Source of the DNA: Cytospora piceicola
Taxonomy: Eukaryota; Ascomycota; Sordariomycetes; Diaporthales; Cytosporaceae
Reading direction: 5' to 3'
Assembly (NCBI GenBank): GCA_023375675.1
Contig: JALQBC010000018.1
Location: 62,001 to 126,000, forward strand
Length of the DNA stretch: 64,000 nucleotides
The notes below the pieces were generated by a model. That model did no database searches, was not told the origin of the DNA, and was given only the letters and a program-made list of their open reading frames with translations. How positions within the stretch are numbered: position 1 is the first letter of the stretch; each line of letters begins with the position of its first letter. A program made the position numbers and the translations under genes. Shown here piece after piece: positions 9,173-19,237 of this stretch.

Positions 9173-10771
9173 TCAAAGGTCCATGAGCTCCTCCTCGGGA
9201 TCGGCCGTAGCGGCCTTGGAAGCTCTCTCCGCAGACTGACCACCTCCATCCCCATCCCGTCTGTCAACCAGAGACTCTCCCTCATCCCCGACACCAGCGA
9301 CAGCACTGTCGCGCCCGGCCCTACTCGCACTATCCTCCGGCCCCACGTCATCCACATCATCGTTGGTACCACCTCCCACACCAGCAGCCCTGACCCGGGC
9401 AGCCCGCGGCGCAACCGGCAGGTCGGACATGTGCATGTGTTGCTGCTGCCTCCCTCGCCTCGACAGCCGGCCCTGCTGCTGCTGCTGCTGCCTCTCCGCC
9501 TGCCGCCGGATGGTGGCCGCGTTGGCGGCCACGCTCGCGTTCGTGTGCAGGTTGGCGTAGGCGTGGTGCGTGCTGGAGTAGGACTGGGCCTGCGCGCGGC
9601 CGGTGCTGCCGCGCAGGAGGGCGTCGCTCGCCTCCTTGGCCTGCCGGCTGCTCGCGGCGCCGGGCCCCGCGAGCAGGGCGGAGATCAGCCGCAGGTCCGC
9701 CGCGGACGGCTGGTGGGCGGCGGGAGGCTGGTGGGGGGTGAGGGCGTGGGCGGGTGTGGTCGCAGCTAGGTACTGGGGTGGGGGGGCCACGGCGGTGCCT
9801 CCTGGGTGGTTCCTCATACCCAGCTCCCCATTGAGGTCGTTGAGGTCAAAGCCAGGGTGCGCGGCCATGCTGGGGGACCGACCACCAGCACCACCCATGA
9901 GTAGAAGGTACCAGGCCGGGTATCCCTCCAGCCCGATCTCCCGCAGGCCCTCCAAGGTCGTGGGCATGCGGTGCTGGTTCCTACAGGCCAGGCCCCACAT
10001 GCAGGTCCCGTGGCGACACCAATGGCGGCAAATGATGTTGTTTTGGCCCTTGGCCGCCCGAGACTTGCCCTTGGCGGTGGCGCGCTGGACGACAGTGGGA
10101 CGGGGTTTGTCGCGCATGGCTTGGGTCATGTGCGGGCGGATAGGTTTCTCGCTGCGGCCTGCTGGGCCGGCAACAGTGTTGTCGACAGTGTTGTGGCGGG
10201 AGGCGCTGAGCATGCGCTCCGCTGGGTGAGGTGATTGCTGTTTCTGGGGTCTGGCTGTAGACTCCTCGTGAACCGAGGCCGAGCTGGGAGAACTGGTAGT
10301 GCCATGTTCGCCGTTGTTGCCATCCTGCTCGCCCTGGGATGACGAAGAGGTCTGACACTGGGCTGTCACATTCGGTCCCGGCAGTGACGGTAAGTTGGTG
10401 GTCACCTGGGCGTCCTTCTTGCTAGACTCGGACATGGTCTTGGCCTGAGAGGAGGCAGGCTTGGTAATGTCTGTGTTCTTCGCTTTGGCCTCCCTTCCAG
10501 ATGAAGAACTGGGAGCCAATTTCTCTGTCTCGTTCAGGATAGCTCGGATCTTGTCGTGGTGCAAATGCACTTCATATGTGTCATCATCCTCCCTGTCGAT
10601 GATGCCAAGGTTCGTCAGTCCGGCGGTCTGCTCGGTGTCCAGCTCCCGTGGGACGCCCATCAACTGCATCCAGTCGGGAAGCTGGTCGACGGCGATGAGG
10701 GGGACGATTGGTCCTGGCTTGCCGTCTTTCGTCCCTGGACGGCTGAGGAAATGGTCCGGGCCGGGGTACAT
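9173..10771 (-). CDS. CCCH zinc-finger protein, low-complexity C-terminus
   Basis: Intronless, 532 aa. One C3H1 finger, C248-x8-C257-x5-C263-x3-H267 (CRHWCRHGTCMWGLACRNQH), exactly matches CX8CX5CX3H, a fold that usually binds RNA. The finger is followed by a conserved-looking helix (TTLEGLREIGLEGYPAWYLL). The N-terminal ~80 residues (LPDWMQLMGVPRELDTEQTA) look like a folded motif, and the stretch between is Ser/Pro-rich and disordered. A glutamine run encoded by a CAG/CTG microsatellite lies in RQAERQQQQQQGRLSRRGRQ, with a second short QQQ. Fungal proteins with a single finger of this layout are usually labelled CCCH zinc finger with no proven role. RNA binding is inferred. Confidence 0.72.
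   Translation of the reverse strand: MYPGPDHFLSRPGTKDGKPGPIVPLIAVDQLPDWMQLMGVPRELDTEQTAGLTNLGIIDREDDDTYEVHLHHDKIRAILNETEKLAPSSSSGREAKAKNTDITKPASSQAKTMSESSKKDAQVTTNLPSLPGPNVTAQCQTSSSSQGEQDGNNGEHGTTSSPSSASVHEESTARPQKQQSPHPAERMLSASRHNTVDNTVAGPAGRSEKPIRPHMTQAMRDKPRPTVVQRATAKGKSRAAKGQNNIICRHWCRHGTCMWGLACRNQHRMPTTLEGLREIGLEGYPAWYLLLMGGAGGRSPSMAAHPGFDLNDLNGELGMRNHPGGTAVAPPPQYLAATTPAHALTPHQPPAAHQPSAADLRLISALLAGPGAASSRQAKEASDALLRGSTGRAQAQSYSSTHHAYANLHTNASVAANAATIRRQAERQQQQQQGRLSRRGRQQQHMHMSDLPVAPRAARVRAAGVGGGTNDDVDDVGPEDSASRAGRDSAVAGVGDEGESLVDRRDGDGGGQSAERASKAATADPEEELMDL
9460..9495 (+). repeat. CTG microsatellite (polyglutamine in CCCH gene)
   Basis: A run of CTG/CTGCTG units on the plus strand, read as CAG on the coding strand. 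It encodes the glutamine run of the CCCH protein. Such runs are length-variable in fungi. Confidence 0.8.
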
Positions 10772-11056
10772 GGTGGCTTGGTTACTCGGAGGTCAGAGGT
10801 GGTGGTTGATGAAGGACGTCCGTCTTTTGGCGATAATAAAGGAGAACTATACGGTTCAATACACGAGAATTGAAACGCTGTGAGAATTCGAGTATATATA
10901 CACTCCCAATAGGTTTGGTATCTTGCTGACAATCCTGCTTGCTGAATCAACTGACGCGACTGGGTGAGCTGTCTGCAAACGAAACGGCGGCAAGCTGCAG
11001 CAGTATGACACATACCTCTCCTCCACCCAAACGTCTGAACCTCTCTCTACACTTGT

Positions 11057-13015
11057 CTAAGCGGTCTCTACCCTGATCGAAACATCTAGCCCGTCAACGC
11101 AAAACCCAAACTTTCTAGGGGAACCCTTCAGCTCTACTTCACGCTTGATCCAGCGGCCAGCCTTATTATTCTGCGTCTGGCCGTCTTCACCAGGTTGGGC
11201 GGGTTGCACGCCGTCCAATGCCTCAAACCCTTCCGCCGCTTCCTCCTCCTCTTCCTCGTCATCGCTGTCGCTAGCCTCATCATCGAAGCCCGCCACGGGA
11301 TCCCACTCACCCGTCTCCCAGATGAGTCGCATCTTGAGTGGGTGAAGGCTGAACAACCTGCCCGCAACTCCCTTTACCGCATATATGTCAAGTGATTTGG
11401 GTATTTGGGCCTGCCTAGTCACAGCATCCTCGGTAGTCTCCCCAAAGCTTGGACCATGACGGAACTGCACGTTGATCAACCGTGCTTCCAAAAACGCGGG
11501 GTTCACCTCCTTCCTCCGCATAACGACCGGCTCACCATAGATCTCACACAACTCAGCGTACCGCCGGTGCTGGGAAATGACCTTGTGCTCATCCTCCTCG
11601 GGTGTCGTCGAGAGTTGGCGGCCTACCCGGGATAGATAGAACATTTCGGCATTGGTCCTGTCATTGGGCGTTATGGCAGAGAAATTGAGAGAGGTGAGGC
11701 ATGCCAGGCGGCCAACGGTCAGCATGTACGCTTCTTCTGTCACCGTGGCTTTGTTGCCGGTGGTCATCGAGGCTTCGGAAGAGTCGAGGCCGAGGCCTGG
11801 ATTCTCATAGATGGGGTTGTGAGATAGGCGGAGGGAAGTAAGTCCCGGGAAGCAGTCGGGGAGGGCATCGATGAAGGACCATGTGGAGACCTTGTTGTAT
11901 GATATGTCTAGGTAGCTCAACGTTTTGCTGAAGACCGGCTTGTCCTGGGCCGCATCGCTTGTAATCGCCGATATGTTGTTGGCTTTAAGATGCAAATTCT
12001 TCAAAGACGGCAAAGCGGCGAGGCCTGCCAGGGAGGAAATGGATACAAAATCATTGAACTCCACATGTACAGCCGTCAATGTAGACGGAAGCGTCGCGGT
12101 GGGTAGACTGTGCAACTGATTGGCGCTGGCGTATAGAGCTGTCAGGTCCCGGAAGCCGGCAGCTATTTGGCAGATGCCATGCCAGTCAAGCAACATTTCG
12201 TCGAGCGCGAGCTCTTTCACGCCAGAGAATGTTGACATGTAGTCCTTGCTCGCCAGATATTCGGTAGAGATTTGAAATCGATTGCCGCTATCAAGGAATC
12301 AGATTTCACACGTCTCTCATACCAGAGGTGGCACACTCGGACAGGCGGGTCAAGCTACTCACCTGAGTCTCAGCCCACGCAAGGCGTCCAATTGCGAGCA
12401 GATCTCGACGACATCTTCGAGCCTCGTGAGAAGATTTCGATTTAGATTGAGCTCAACGACCTTGGGACAGACCTCCTTGATAGACTTGCCCTGGACGCCG
12501 GGGTCAGAAGCCCTGTCGATGCGCAGGCTGTCGAGGATGACGATTTTCAGCTCGTGCAGGCGGGCCTGCTGCTTACGGATCTTGTCGAAGCCTATCTCCT
12601 CGGCTACCTTGCCTGAGATGATAATCTGAGGGCCGGATGAGATGGGAGTCTGGTCGGCGGTGACCTCTGAGGCGTACTTCTCCTGAAGAGCCTCGAGGAA
12701 AGTCAACGGCTTCTCGGCTCGTCTCTCAGGCCGGACAAATGAAGCAGCCGTAGGGGATTGTGATAGACCTATAGTCGTGTGAGCGCTTTAACCGACTATC
12801 TCTGCCACAAGCGCAGAACATTCTCAGAAGGACCTACATTCGAAGTACCGTGTGCCCTTGTGTGAGCCGTCATGTTTGCCCCTGGATGAGTCGTCCCATT
12901 CAACACCGAGCCAAGTTCCAGTGGTGCCGCTGACCTCGCCAATATAGCGAACAGTACAGAGGGCGCCGTTGTAGGAAAGGCGTTTGCCGACCCAGTTGTC
13001 AGCGGTCTGGGACAT
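11057..13015 (-). CDS. TBCE: Tubulin-folding cofactor E (TBCE/Pac2)
   Basis: Three exons: 12838-13015, 12363-12768 and 11057-12287, total 604 aa. Intron 1 (69 nt) joins GTRYFE|C to LSQSPTAASFVRPERRAEKP. Intron 2 (75 nt) joins LRL|S to GNRFQIS. Phases agree at both. The order is an N-terminal CAP-Gly domain (VGKRLSYNGALCTVRYIGEV, then GVEWDDSSRGKHDGSHKGTR), a leucine-rich-repeat solenoid (LTALYASANQLHSLP; LPSLKNLHLKANNISA; LSYLDISYNKV; LTSLRLSHNPIYEN), and a C-terminal ubiquitin-like region after an acidic linker (SDSDDEEEEEEAAEGFE). This is the full TBCE architecture. The chaperone binds alpha-tubulin and helps form or break the alpha/beta heterodimer. It is longer than yeast Pac2 (~520 aa), in line with filamentous fungi. 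Confidence 0.92.
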
Positions 13016-13382
13016 TTTGTATCATATTTCTTGTCTGGGGTTGCAGAGCCATGTCGAGCAATGAGGTTCGTCACCTGGTATGCATCAATTTTGTGGGTCG
13101 GCGGTTTGCTGTAGTGTTCCCGCATTTACAGTTCAGGTGGCGGCTAGCACCCAAGTCATAGGGTGTTTAGTGGGAGCTATAGCGGATGGTGCTGTAGCAT
13201 CAAGCCCCTAAGTTACTGAAATAGCAGCAACGTCTCCGCTATAAGGTCAACATTTAAAATCTCCAGACCTGATGGAAGTTCAACCCAGTTCATCACAAGA
13301 TCTTTCGACTGACTGAAGTATTTTTCAACACATGACGTTTCCTGTCATCCCACATCGTATATGCTAAGTGTCCAGAGTAAAT
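13016..13382. other. Intergenic: TBCE promoter
   Basis: About 370 bases between the TBCE start and the stop of the hydratase gene, both on the minus strand. Nothing else seen. Confidence 0.4.
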
Positions 13383-14373
13383 CTACAACTTGCTCTTTCC
13401 GGATCCTACAACTTTCACGAGAGCCCGGCCATTGCTCAAGCACACCTTCTTACCCTCCGCCTTGGTCTCGAAACGGATCTCCTCCCAGCCGTCTTTGACC
13501 TCTCCGGTTCTCCACACACTGGTCACCAGCTTATCCCCCGGCACAACCGGGCTAGCAAACCTAGCCTGGAACTCTTTCAGGTTATTGGGGTCACTGGCAC
13601 CCAAATTCTGGAGCAGCCCGTGGCAGGTCGAGTTGAACGAGTACAGGCCATGCATGATATCCCCTCCAAAACCCATCTTCTTACCGGGCTCCGGCGTCGC
13701 ATGGAGCGGGTTGTAATCGCCATTGAGACGATATAGCAGCGCCGCCTCCTTCCTGATCTGGTCCTCGAATATCACGTCGGGCTGCTTCCCCTTGGGTGGC
13801 GGGAAGTTAACCGTAGCAGGGCCCTTTGGTCCACCCCAGTTGCCCTGGCCCACGAAGAAGGCACTGCCGATGGCACGCGAGTAGACCTCACCAGTCTCGG
13901 CGTCTACAAGGTCGGTCTGGGTCTCGAGTACGGAGCCGGGCCTGCCCTTGTCGTAGACACCGAGGACCTTGGTGCGCATCTCAAACTTCTTCCCTGCCGA
14001 GGTTGGCGGGAGAGGCTTGAGAAATTGCACCAGGCGTTGGCCATCGACGACGCGGGTATGGTCGAAGTCGGGCACGCCTGGGATCTTGACGGCCTTCTGG
14101 GCAGCGTAGAAGTCGATGACCTCCTGGGTGTTGCCCTTGAATGCTGTGTCAGGGTGTCAGTAGTGCTCAGCCGTGCGAGCGAGCAGGCATCTTGTGGAAC
14201 TCACGGAGGATGACAGAGTATGTCGGAAAGACGGCGAAGTTAGGGTGCAGCTCATAAAGGAAGTGACGCTCGTCGGTGGTGCAGCCGATGCTGTTGGCAA
14301 ACAGGAGCACATCACGCTTCAGCCATGACACCGGCTTGGGGGGGTATTCGAAACCGACACCTGGACCACTCAT
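13383..14373 (-). CDS. Peroxisomal MaoC-type enoyl-CoA hydratase 2 with SKL tail
   Basis: Two exons, 14205-14373 and 13383-14143, 309 aa. The 61-nt intron (donor GTGAGT, acceptor GACACAG) joins FPTYSVIL to PFKGNTQEVIDFY. I start at M in MSGPGVGFEYPP; an in-frame ATG 45 nt upstream adds 15 unlikely residues. The C-terminal hot-dog domain carries the hydratase-2 motif GDYNPLH (D199, N201, H204), followed by GFGGDIMHGL, which is the (R)-specific hydration site. The N-terminal half is the non-catalytic hot-dog repeat (ERHFLYELHPNFAVFPTYSV). The last three residues are SKL, a canonical PTS1 peroxisome signal. It probably hydrates trans-2-enoyl-CoA in peroxisomal beta-oxidation, like the hydratase half of fungal multifunctional enzyme 2 but as a stand-alone protein. 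Confidence 0.9.
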
Positions 14374-15161
14374 TGTGTGAAGTGTCTGAGTACTAAGTAG
14401 CCTTTGGTAAGAGCTCACTGCGGATTGGAGATAGGAGATTGGAGTTCAGAGTTCAGAGTTCAGAGTTGAGAGTCCAGATGGCACAATACAGGGAGTATTC
14501 AATGGAATTATATGGCAACGGTGTAATATGGATGGGTAGGCGAGTTGCCGAGGTCCGGTGACTGAGTGGCAGTTCAGATGTGGGGTTTCACAGCCAAGTC
14601 CCCTTCGATGTTGCATCCTATGATGTTTTCCCCAGGATCTGAATAGTCCAATCATGTGTTGATGGACTCGGCTTCCATCTAAGTGATGTATTCCCGACTG
14701 CACCGTCGTCAAGATGCGGATATAAACCTCGACACTTTGGTATCTTATCTTTTATGCTCAGTAGGTGGTAGACTGGTTGGACAACTCGACTAACGGAGAC
14801 AAATCACTATTACTATATATACCTAGGTACACAGTTCTAGTCGGTCGACGGGGTACGTACCACTACTGGTACGGTAAGTACCCAATTATTCTACTACCTG
14901 CTAGGTACCACGGTAGGTACCTGAGGTCCCGAGGTACACTGCCGTTATAGTCCAACGGCTGCATGTGGCCGCCGAGTCGGTCCCGTCTGAGTGGAGCCAT
15001 GATAACGCTTATCGCTACTACTCCGCCGAAAAGTTCCAAGACTTGGACTGAAGATTGAACTTCGTATCCCGAGTCTTTCAAATCCTGAAGCGCTATCCTC
15101 AAACCTTACCCTCTTCTCCCCTCTTCCGCACTCCAATCCGCCTTCAAGCACTGCTGTCAAT
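14374..15161. promoter_or_regulatory. Divergent promoter region rich in TAGGTACC repeats
   Basis: Nearly 800 bases between two divergent genes. At 14820-14940 there are six or more overlapping GGTAC / CTAGGTAC / GTACCT words, including CTAGGTACCACGGTAGGTAC. At 14442-14470 there is a GTTCAGA tandem repeat of about four units. No coding frame is convincing. Confidence 0.45.
14442..14470. repeat. GTTCAGA tandem repeat
   Basis: Four near-perfect 7-bp units (GAGTTCAGAGTTCAGAGTTC and on) just upstream of the hydratase start. Confidence 0.7.
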
Positions 15162-16364
15162 ATGGTCCCTGCAGAACCTCTCCCCAAGGCGAGGCTTTCC
15201 GCCGCCACCAATGAGAAAATTGGTCGGCGCAACAATATCAAGACGAAGGGCGCAAACGTCAGTTCGAAGCCGCAGGGCGCCAGCAAAACATCGAAGCTCC
15301 CATTAGCACCGCCCTTGACCAATGAGGCCCGTCGAACCATCACGAATACGACTGAGAAACTCATGCGCAAGAGGAACGAGGTCGACAAGGTCCTCTTGAG
15401 CCAGGCTAGCAGACTCTTTGGAAGATTCAAGCCCGCCGACTGGCTGCCCCGCGAGTACATTCTGAGGCAATGCGAACGTTTGGCCAGAAGAGAGAGGAGA
15501 CACATCCAGTTCAGAACGAAAGTTCTTGCCGAGAGAACGAGACTCTATAAGCTGGACCCCTCGGCCGAGCGAGCCATCGACGTCGACCTGGTCGAAGAGC
15601 TTCTTTTGAAGTTCAAGCGTCACCTTGGTCCCCACCTGGCAGTCGCCAAGGACCCAAAGGATGATGGCGACAATGTCGACTCTTCCTCATCCGCTTCCGC
15701 ATCCAGCGGCGATAAGGTCAGAGCTGAGGTGGCTTCTGCCTCCTCTTCTGATAACGACAAGCACACCTCGACTGACCCTAGTTCTGTTGAGGAGAACTCC
15801 GAAGATCAAAAGCCCACGGTGACCAACGGCTTGGACGGTGCCTTCGATGACATAGTTTCGGCAAAAAAGCGAAAGGCGGACGACCTCAAGATATCTGGGA
15901 AGGAGCAACAGAAGAAGGTCAAGAAGGAGCAAACTGCTAGCGACAAACAATCACCTACCTCAAAAAGTCAATCTGACAAACCCAATGCGCCTCAAATATC
16001 CGAGGGGGTAGAAGATTTTGTCGCAGCGATAAAAGCAGATGCCGACATGTCTCTGACCAAGTCGTCTAAACGCGACGCCGCCAGAAAGGAGAAGGCTGAC
16101 CAGAAGGCCAAAGAAGCCACCACCGTCAAATCCGCCAGCGACAACGGAAGCTTGGTACCCTTTTATAAACTCCACGCCAAAGCCATGATGGACCCCGAGT
16201 TCAACGACCACGTTCACGAAAGGCCTCCTAACAAAAGGCGCAACAACAACAAGAGGCCAGTTAGGGATTACTACGTCCGCGGCGCCATCTCTGTTCCTGG
16301 ACTTCCTGGCCCAAAGCAAGGACGGAAGAACAACAAGGGCAAGTCGTCAAACGGCCGGCCTTAG
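15162..16364 (+). CDS. Lysine-rich nuclear protein of unknown function
   Basis: Intronless, 400 aa; the family is not recognised. Residues about 55-150 are the only part that looks folded: helical, with many Arg/Leu (ITNTTEKLMRKRNEVDKVLL; LPREYILRQCERLARRERRH). From about 165 the protein is Ser/Asp-rich and then Lys-rich low complexity, with several likely nuclear signals (KKRKADDLK, KKVKKEQ). It ends with a basic conserved-looking tail (RPPNKRRNNNKRPVRDYYVR, then GLPGPKQGRKNNKGK). Composition suggests a nucleolar or chromatin protein; that is inference only. It is divergent from the hydratase gene. Confidence 0.7.
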   Translation: MVPAEPLPKARLSAATNEKIGRRNNIKTKGANVSSKPQGASKTSKLPLAPPLTNEARRTITNTTEKLMRKRNEVDKVLLSQASRLFGRFKPADWLPREYILRQCERLARRERRHIQFRTKVLAERTRLYKLDPSAERAIDVDLVEELLLKFKRHLGPHLAVAKDPKDDGDNVDSSSSASASSGDKVRAEVASASSSDNDKHTSTDPSSVEENSEDQKPTVTNGLDGAFDDIVSAKKRKADDLKISGKEQQKKVKKEQTASDKQSPTSKSQSDKPNAPQISEGVEDFVAAIKADADMSLTKSSKRDAARKEKADQKAKEATTVKSASDNGSLVPFYKLHAKAMMDPEFNDHVHERPPNKRRNNNKRPVRDYYVRGAISVPGLPGPKQGRKNNKGKSSNGRP

Positions 16365-18242
16365 AAAGGAACCCGATTTTGGTTCTGCAGGAAGGGATTT
16401 CGAAAGGCGACTGCCGAGTTCCCTTGCGGAGTTCCACGAAACTGCGACGATGAGGATTCACAAACCCCTCTTATGAGAGTGAATCACTATCCATCTATGA
16501 CTGATAAAATTGCTCGTGCGCGAAAGGTTGGTGACAACACGGACCCAACTCTTGCCAATCTGCGTTACCAACGTCGTCTAGTGGTCCAGTTGCCGGCTAT
16601 TGTGCGGCTTCGCCTGTTGGAAATAAGAAACAAGAAGACGGATGCTATCCAAGTTTCCAGTGCTGAAAACAAAACAATTATGCCGGGTCCTCATTGAAAA
16701 CGGGGAGTAGGGGTGGCTCATCCAACTATGTTGGCATATGGCAGAAAATGGCTGTGTTACACATGGCATTACAAGGAGTCGCGGTCTTTAGATACCACAT
16801 GTGCATTATACCGGAGTTACAGCATCATTAACATGGAATACAGCCTTCGCGCTGCCTTTGACAAACATATTTATTCCGTTACCTTTCCACCAGGGCTTCG
16901 CTGAGGTCTGCTTACATTTCCACGTACTTCGGTCGAGGACGTACTGTATATTCTTTGACAGGTTATCTCGTGATACTAGACTACATTATACCACGTGGGC
17001 AAAAAGAAACGACCCATATGCACCAAAAACTTCACTTCACTTCGGTTTTCAAGTCGGGCAAGCGTCGCTAGACGACATGGGACCGGGTAATTCATCAGTA
17101 TCGAAGCATGTTTGGCACCTTTGTCCCAGTCACAACCTCTACTGGCGAGGTGGTAGCTTCTTTCGTCATCGAATCTGCAGTGCGTGGCAGGATTATCGGA
17201 GATGGGTACAAACGACCTTTTGTGGTTAGAGCTTAGAAATAAATATGGCCAATCTGCTCTCGATAGATGAGCATCGACTGGTCTAGGGCGCACCTCAAGT
17301 CGAACTGGACCATTCTTGGAAGCTTCTTTTCCTGGCTTAGTCGCCAATGTACATAGATGAACGTGTTTGGATATAAATGACCGTAGACAAGACATTTCGA
17401 CCTATAACTCATGTCTTAATCCCCAACTTTCAACGCCATATAAGTGCATGGAAGCTAATACGTGGCGTGGCTGACAAGCGTGGACAGTCCTTGCGAATCC
17501 ATTTGATGTCCAAGTGATTGTCTTGAAGGCCCCGTCACACAATGCAATATCAAAGCACTGGCCACAATGAGACTTCCTGTGGCTCCAAAGTATGAGCCGT
17601 AGGTATCCGCATCGAAGATATGCTCGTCCCCGTCCCTCTCTGGCATGACCAGCCGTCTGCCGGCACCAGCTTCCCACATGTGACAGACGCCCAGTTAGGA
17701 ATCTTTCTTCACTCCTGGGGAACCCCAGACACCACATCGGTGACACCCATACTGGTAACCCCCCAATCGTCCGGGACGAGCTTCTACTGCCTAATCCCCT
17801 CGCCTGCAGGATGGTTCGGGGGAAGGGTGTTCCACGGCATGCTAGAATGAGCAATTCGCAGCCAGTCCTCTTCCCGGTGAGGCGAAAAAGAGGAGGGGGG
17901 GGCACTTCCCGAACATCGGGGGGCCCCAACTCTGGCCTACACCCTCTCGTTCTGAGCTGTCCGTTTGGGGAGGGAGGATGCCTGGGCGGAGTTGTAAGCC
18001 GTCTTGGCTGCTCATCTCGAGTTGGAGACCGTGGCGCCGCAGCCCAAAAGGCTCAAGGGGCGGCCTTTCACAACACAAGCTAGCCAGCACATACATGCTG
18101 CAGCGTGCCCAGAAAGGCGAACAAGCTACAATCGACGGTGCTATTGTCGGGAGGCGTGGTTTTGTGCAACTTCCACGGGATGAGCTTTCTCCTCGCTGAT
18201 CCCTTGGACGTCATGGCTGGCTAGTGACGGCTCCTTCGAGTG
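16365..18242. other. Gene-poor interval upstream of the metallothionein
   Basis: Nearly 1.9 kb. Frames of 140-175 codons exist on both strands (for example 16801-17229 + and 17402-17929 -), but none shows a domain, a splice pattern or conserved-looking composition. The right half should contain the metallothionein promoter. A run of G and C tracts at 17890-17930 is the only compositional feature. Confidence 0.4.
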
Positions 18243-18249
18243 TATATAA
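18243..18249 (+). promoter_or_regulatory. TATA box of the metallothionein gene
   Basis: TATATAA in GTGTATATAAAGCC, 140 nt upstream of the metallothionein ATG. A strong TATA box suits a highly inducible gene. Confidence 0.55.
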
Positions 18250-18388
18250 AGCCATCGCCTTCGCCCCTATTTGCTCCCTTCCAGGCAAGAAACCCAGGTT
18301 CTCACCATCAACCAAGCCCAGCATCCTGGAATATCATACCAAGCATCCAACATCGACACACGGGCTGAATTTCACCCATACCAACAAA

Positions 18389-18647
18389 ATGTCTCCCTGG
18401 TAGGTTCCTGCCCCTGAAGGCATATATGCCGACCACTTCGGGCCGGGAAACATCTCTCCTTGATCAGCTGTCAAGACCCTTGCTGACCTTTGTCCCCCTT
18501 TGCCATCAGCTCCTGCAACTCCTGCTGTTCCGGCCAGTGCACCGGTGGTTCCTGTTCCTGCGGTTCTTGCAAGGTACAGTCCCTTCGCTTCTTCGTTTTG
18601 CCTCGGTGCTCGAGAACCAGATGGCTGACAAGAACCCACAGCACTGA
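18389..18647 (+). CDS. Metallothionein, 26 residues, three exons
   Basis: Exons 18389-18399, 18510-18573 and 18642-18647 encode 26 aa. Intron 1 (110 nt: donor GTAGGT, branch TGCTGAC, acceptor CATCAG) splits codon 4. Intron 2 (68 nt: donor GTACAG, branch GGCTGAC, acceptor CCACAG) leaves a last exon of only CAC TGA. The product starts MSPCSCNSCC and ends GSCKH. It has 8 Cys (4, 6, 9, 10, 14, 19, 21, 24) in a C-x-C, CC, C-x-C, C-x2-C layout, the rest being mostly Ser/Gly. Size and pattern fit small copper/zinc-binding fungal metallothioneins of 22-30 residues. It is far too short for open-frame searches and is easily missed. It is tail to tail with a ZIP zinc transporter. The cysteine exon is near certain; the exact N- and C-terminal exons need RNA support. 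Confidence 0.8.
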
Positions 18648-19237
18648 GGGGAAGGCGTGGCAACATAAACACGTCGGTCTGCAGCTCGCGTGGATTCTCC
18701 CTGACCCGGTTCACTCCTTTCCATATTTTGGGTTGTTTTGATCATTTCGAATGCTGCGAAAATATTAGCATGATCAAACTAGAGAGAGGTGGTTAGTGCA
18801 GTGATCACTGCTCGTCAGTGTCATGTACGTTGAGTGGAAATGAATCTTTTGTCAACGGTAATGGCTAGATAGCAGTCATCAGCAGTTGAATTTGCTGTCA
18901 GCAAAGAATTGCATACTCTCATTCGATGTTTACACTAAAGCAGGCTCTGGGTATCTCCGTCTAAGCTTTGGTATCTTGCATTAGCCTCAACGTCCCGGTT
19001 TAAAAACAACGGCTATAGAGCGGGCCAAGGAACTTACACTATCAAGCAGAAATTCAACGAATCAGAAAACCAGGGAACAACCTATGATGTTATCCAGAGA
19101 TAACGTAAGCCTGTGTCACTAGACGTCCTGTTTGCAAGAAAAAAACAAGGCCATGGGAAGTATTTTCCGAATCTTTTTGTTTGTTTCAACTGTCGTAAAT
19201 TTGTTCCGACATTCGGCCTTTCATAAACCTCATCAAA
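18648..19237. other. Tail-to-tail interval, metallothionein / ZIP transporter
   Basis: 590 bases between two convergent stops. AT-rich, with no coding frame; it holds both 3' untranslated regions. Confidence 0.45.

Noticed and set aside
18490..18741. 83-codon frame carrying the metallothionein cysteines
   Set aside because: It reads through both introns. Clear donor, branch and acceptor signals on both sides support the shorter spliced peptide instead.
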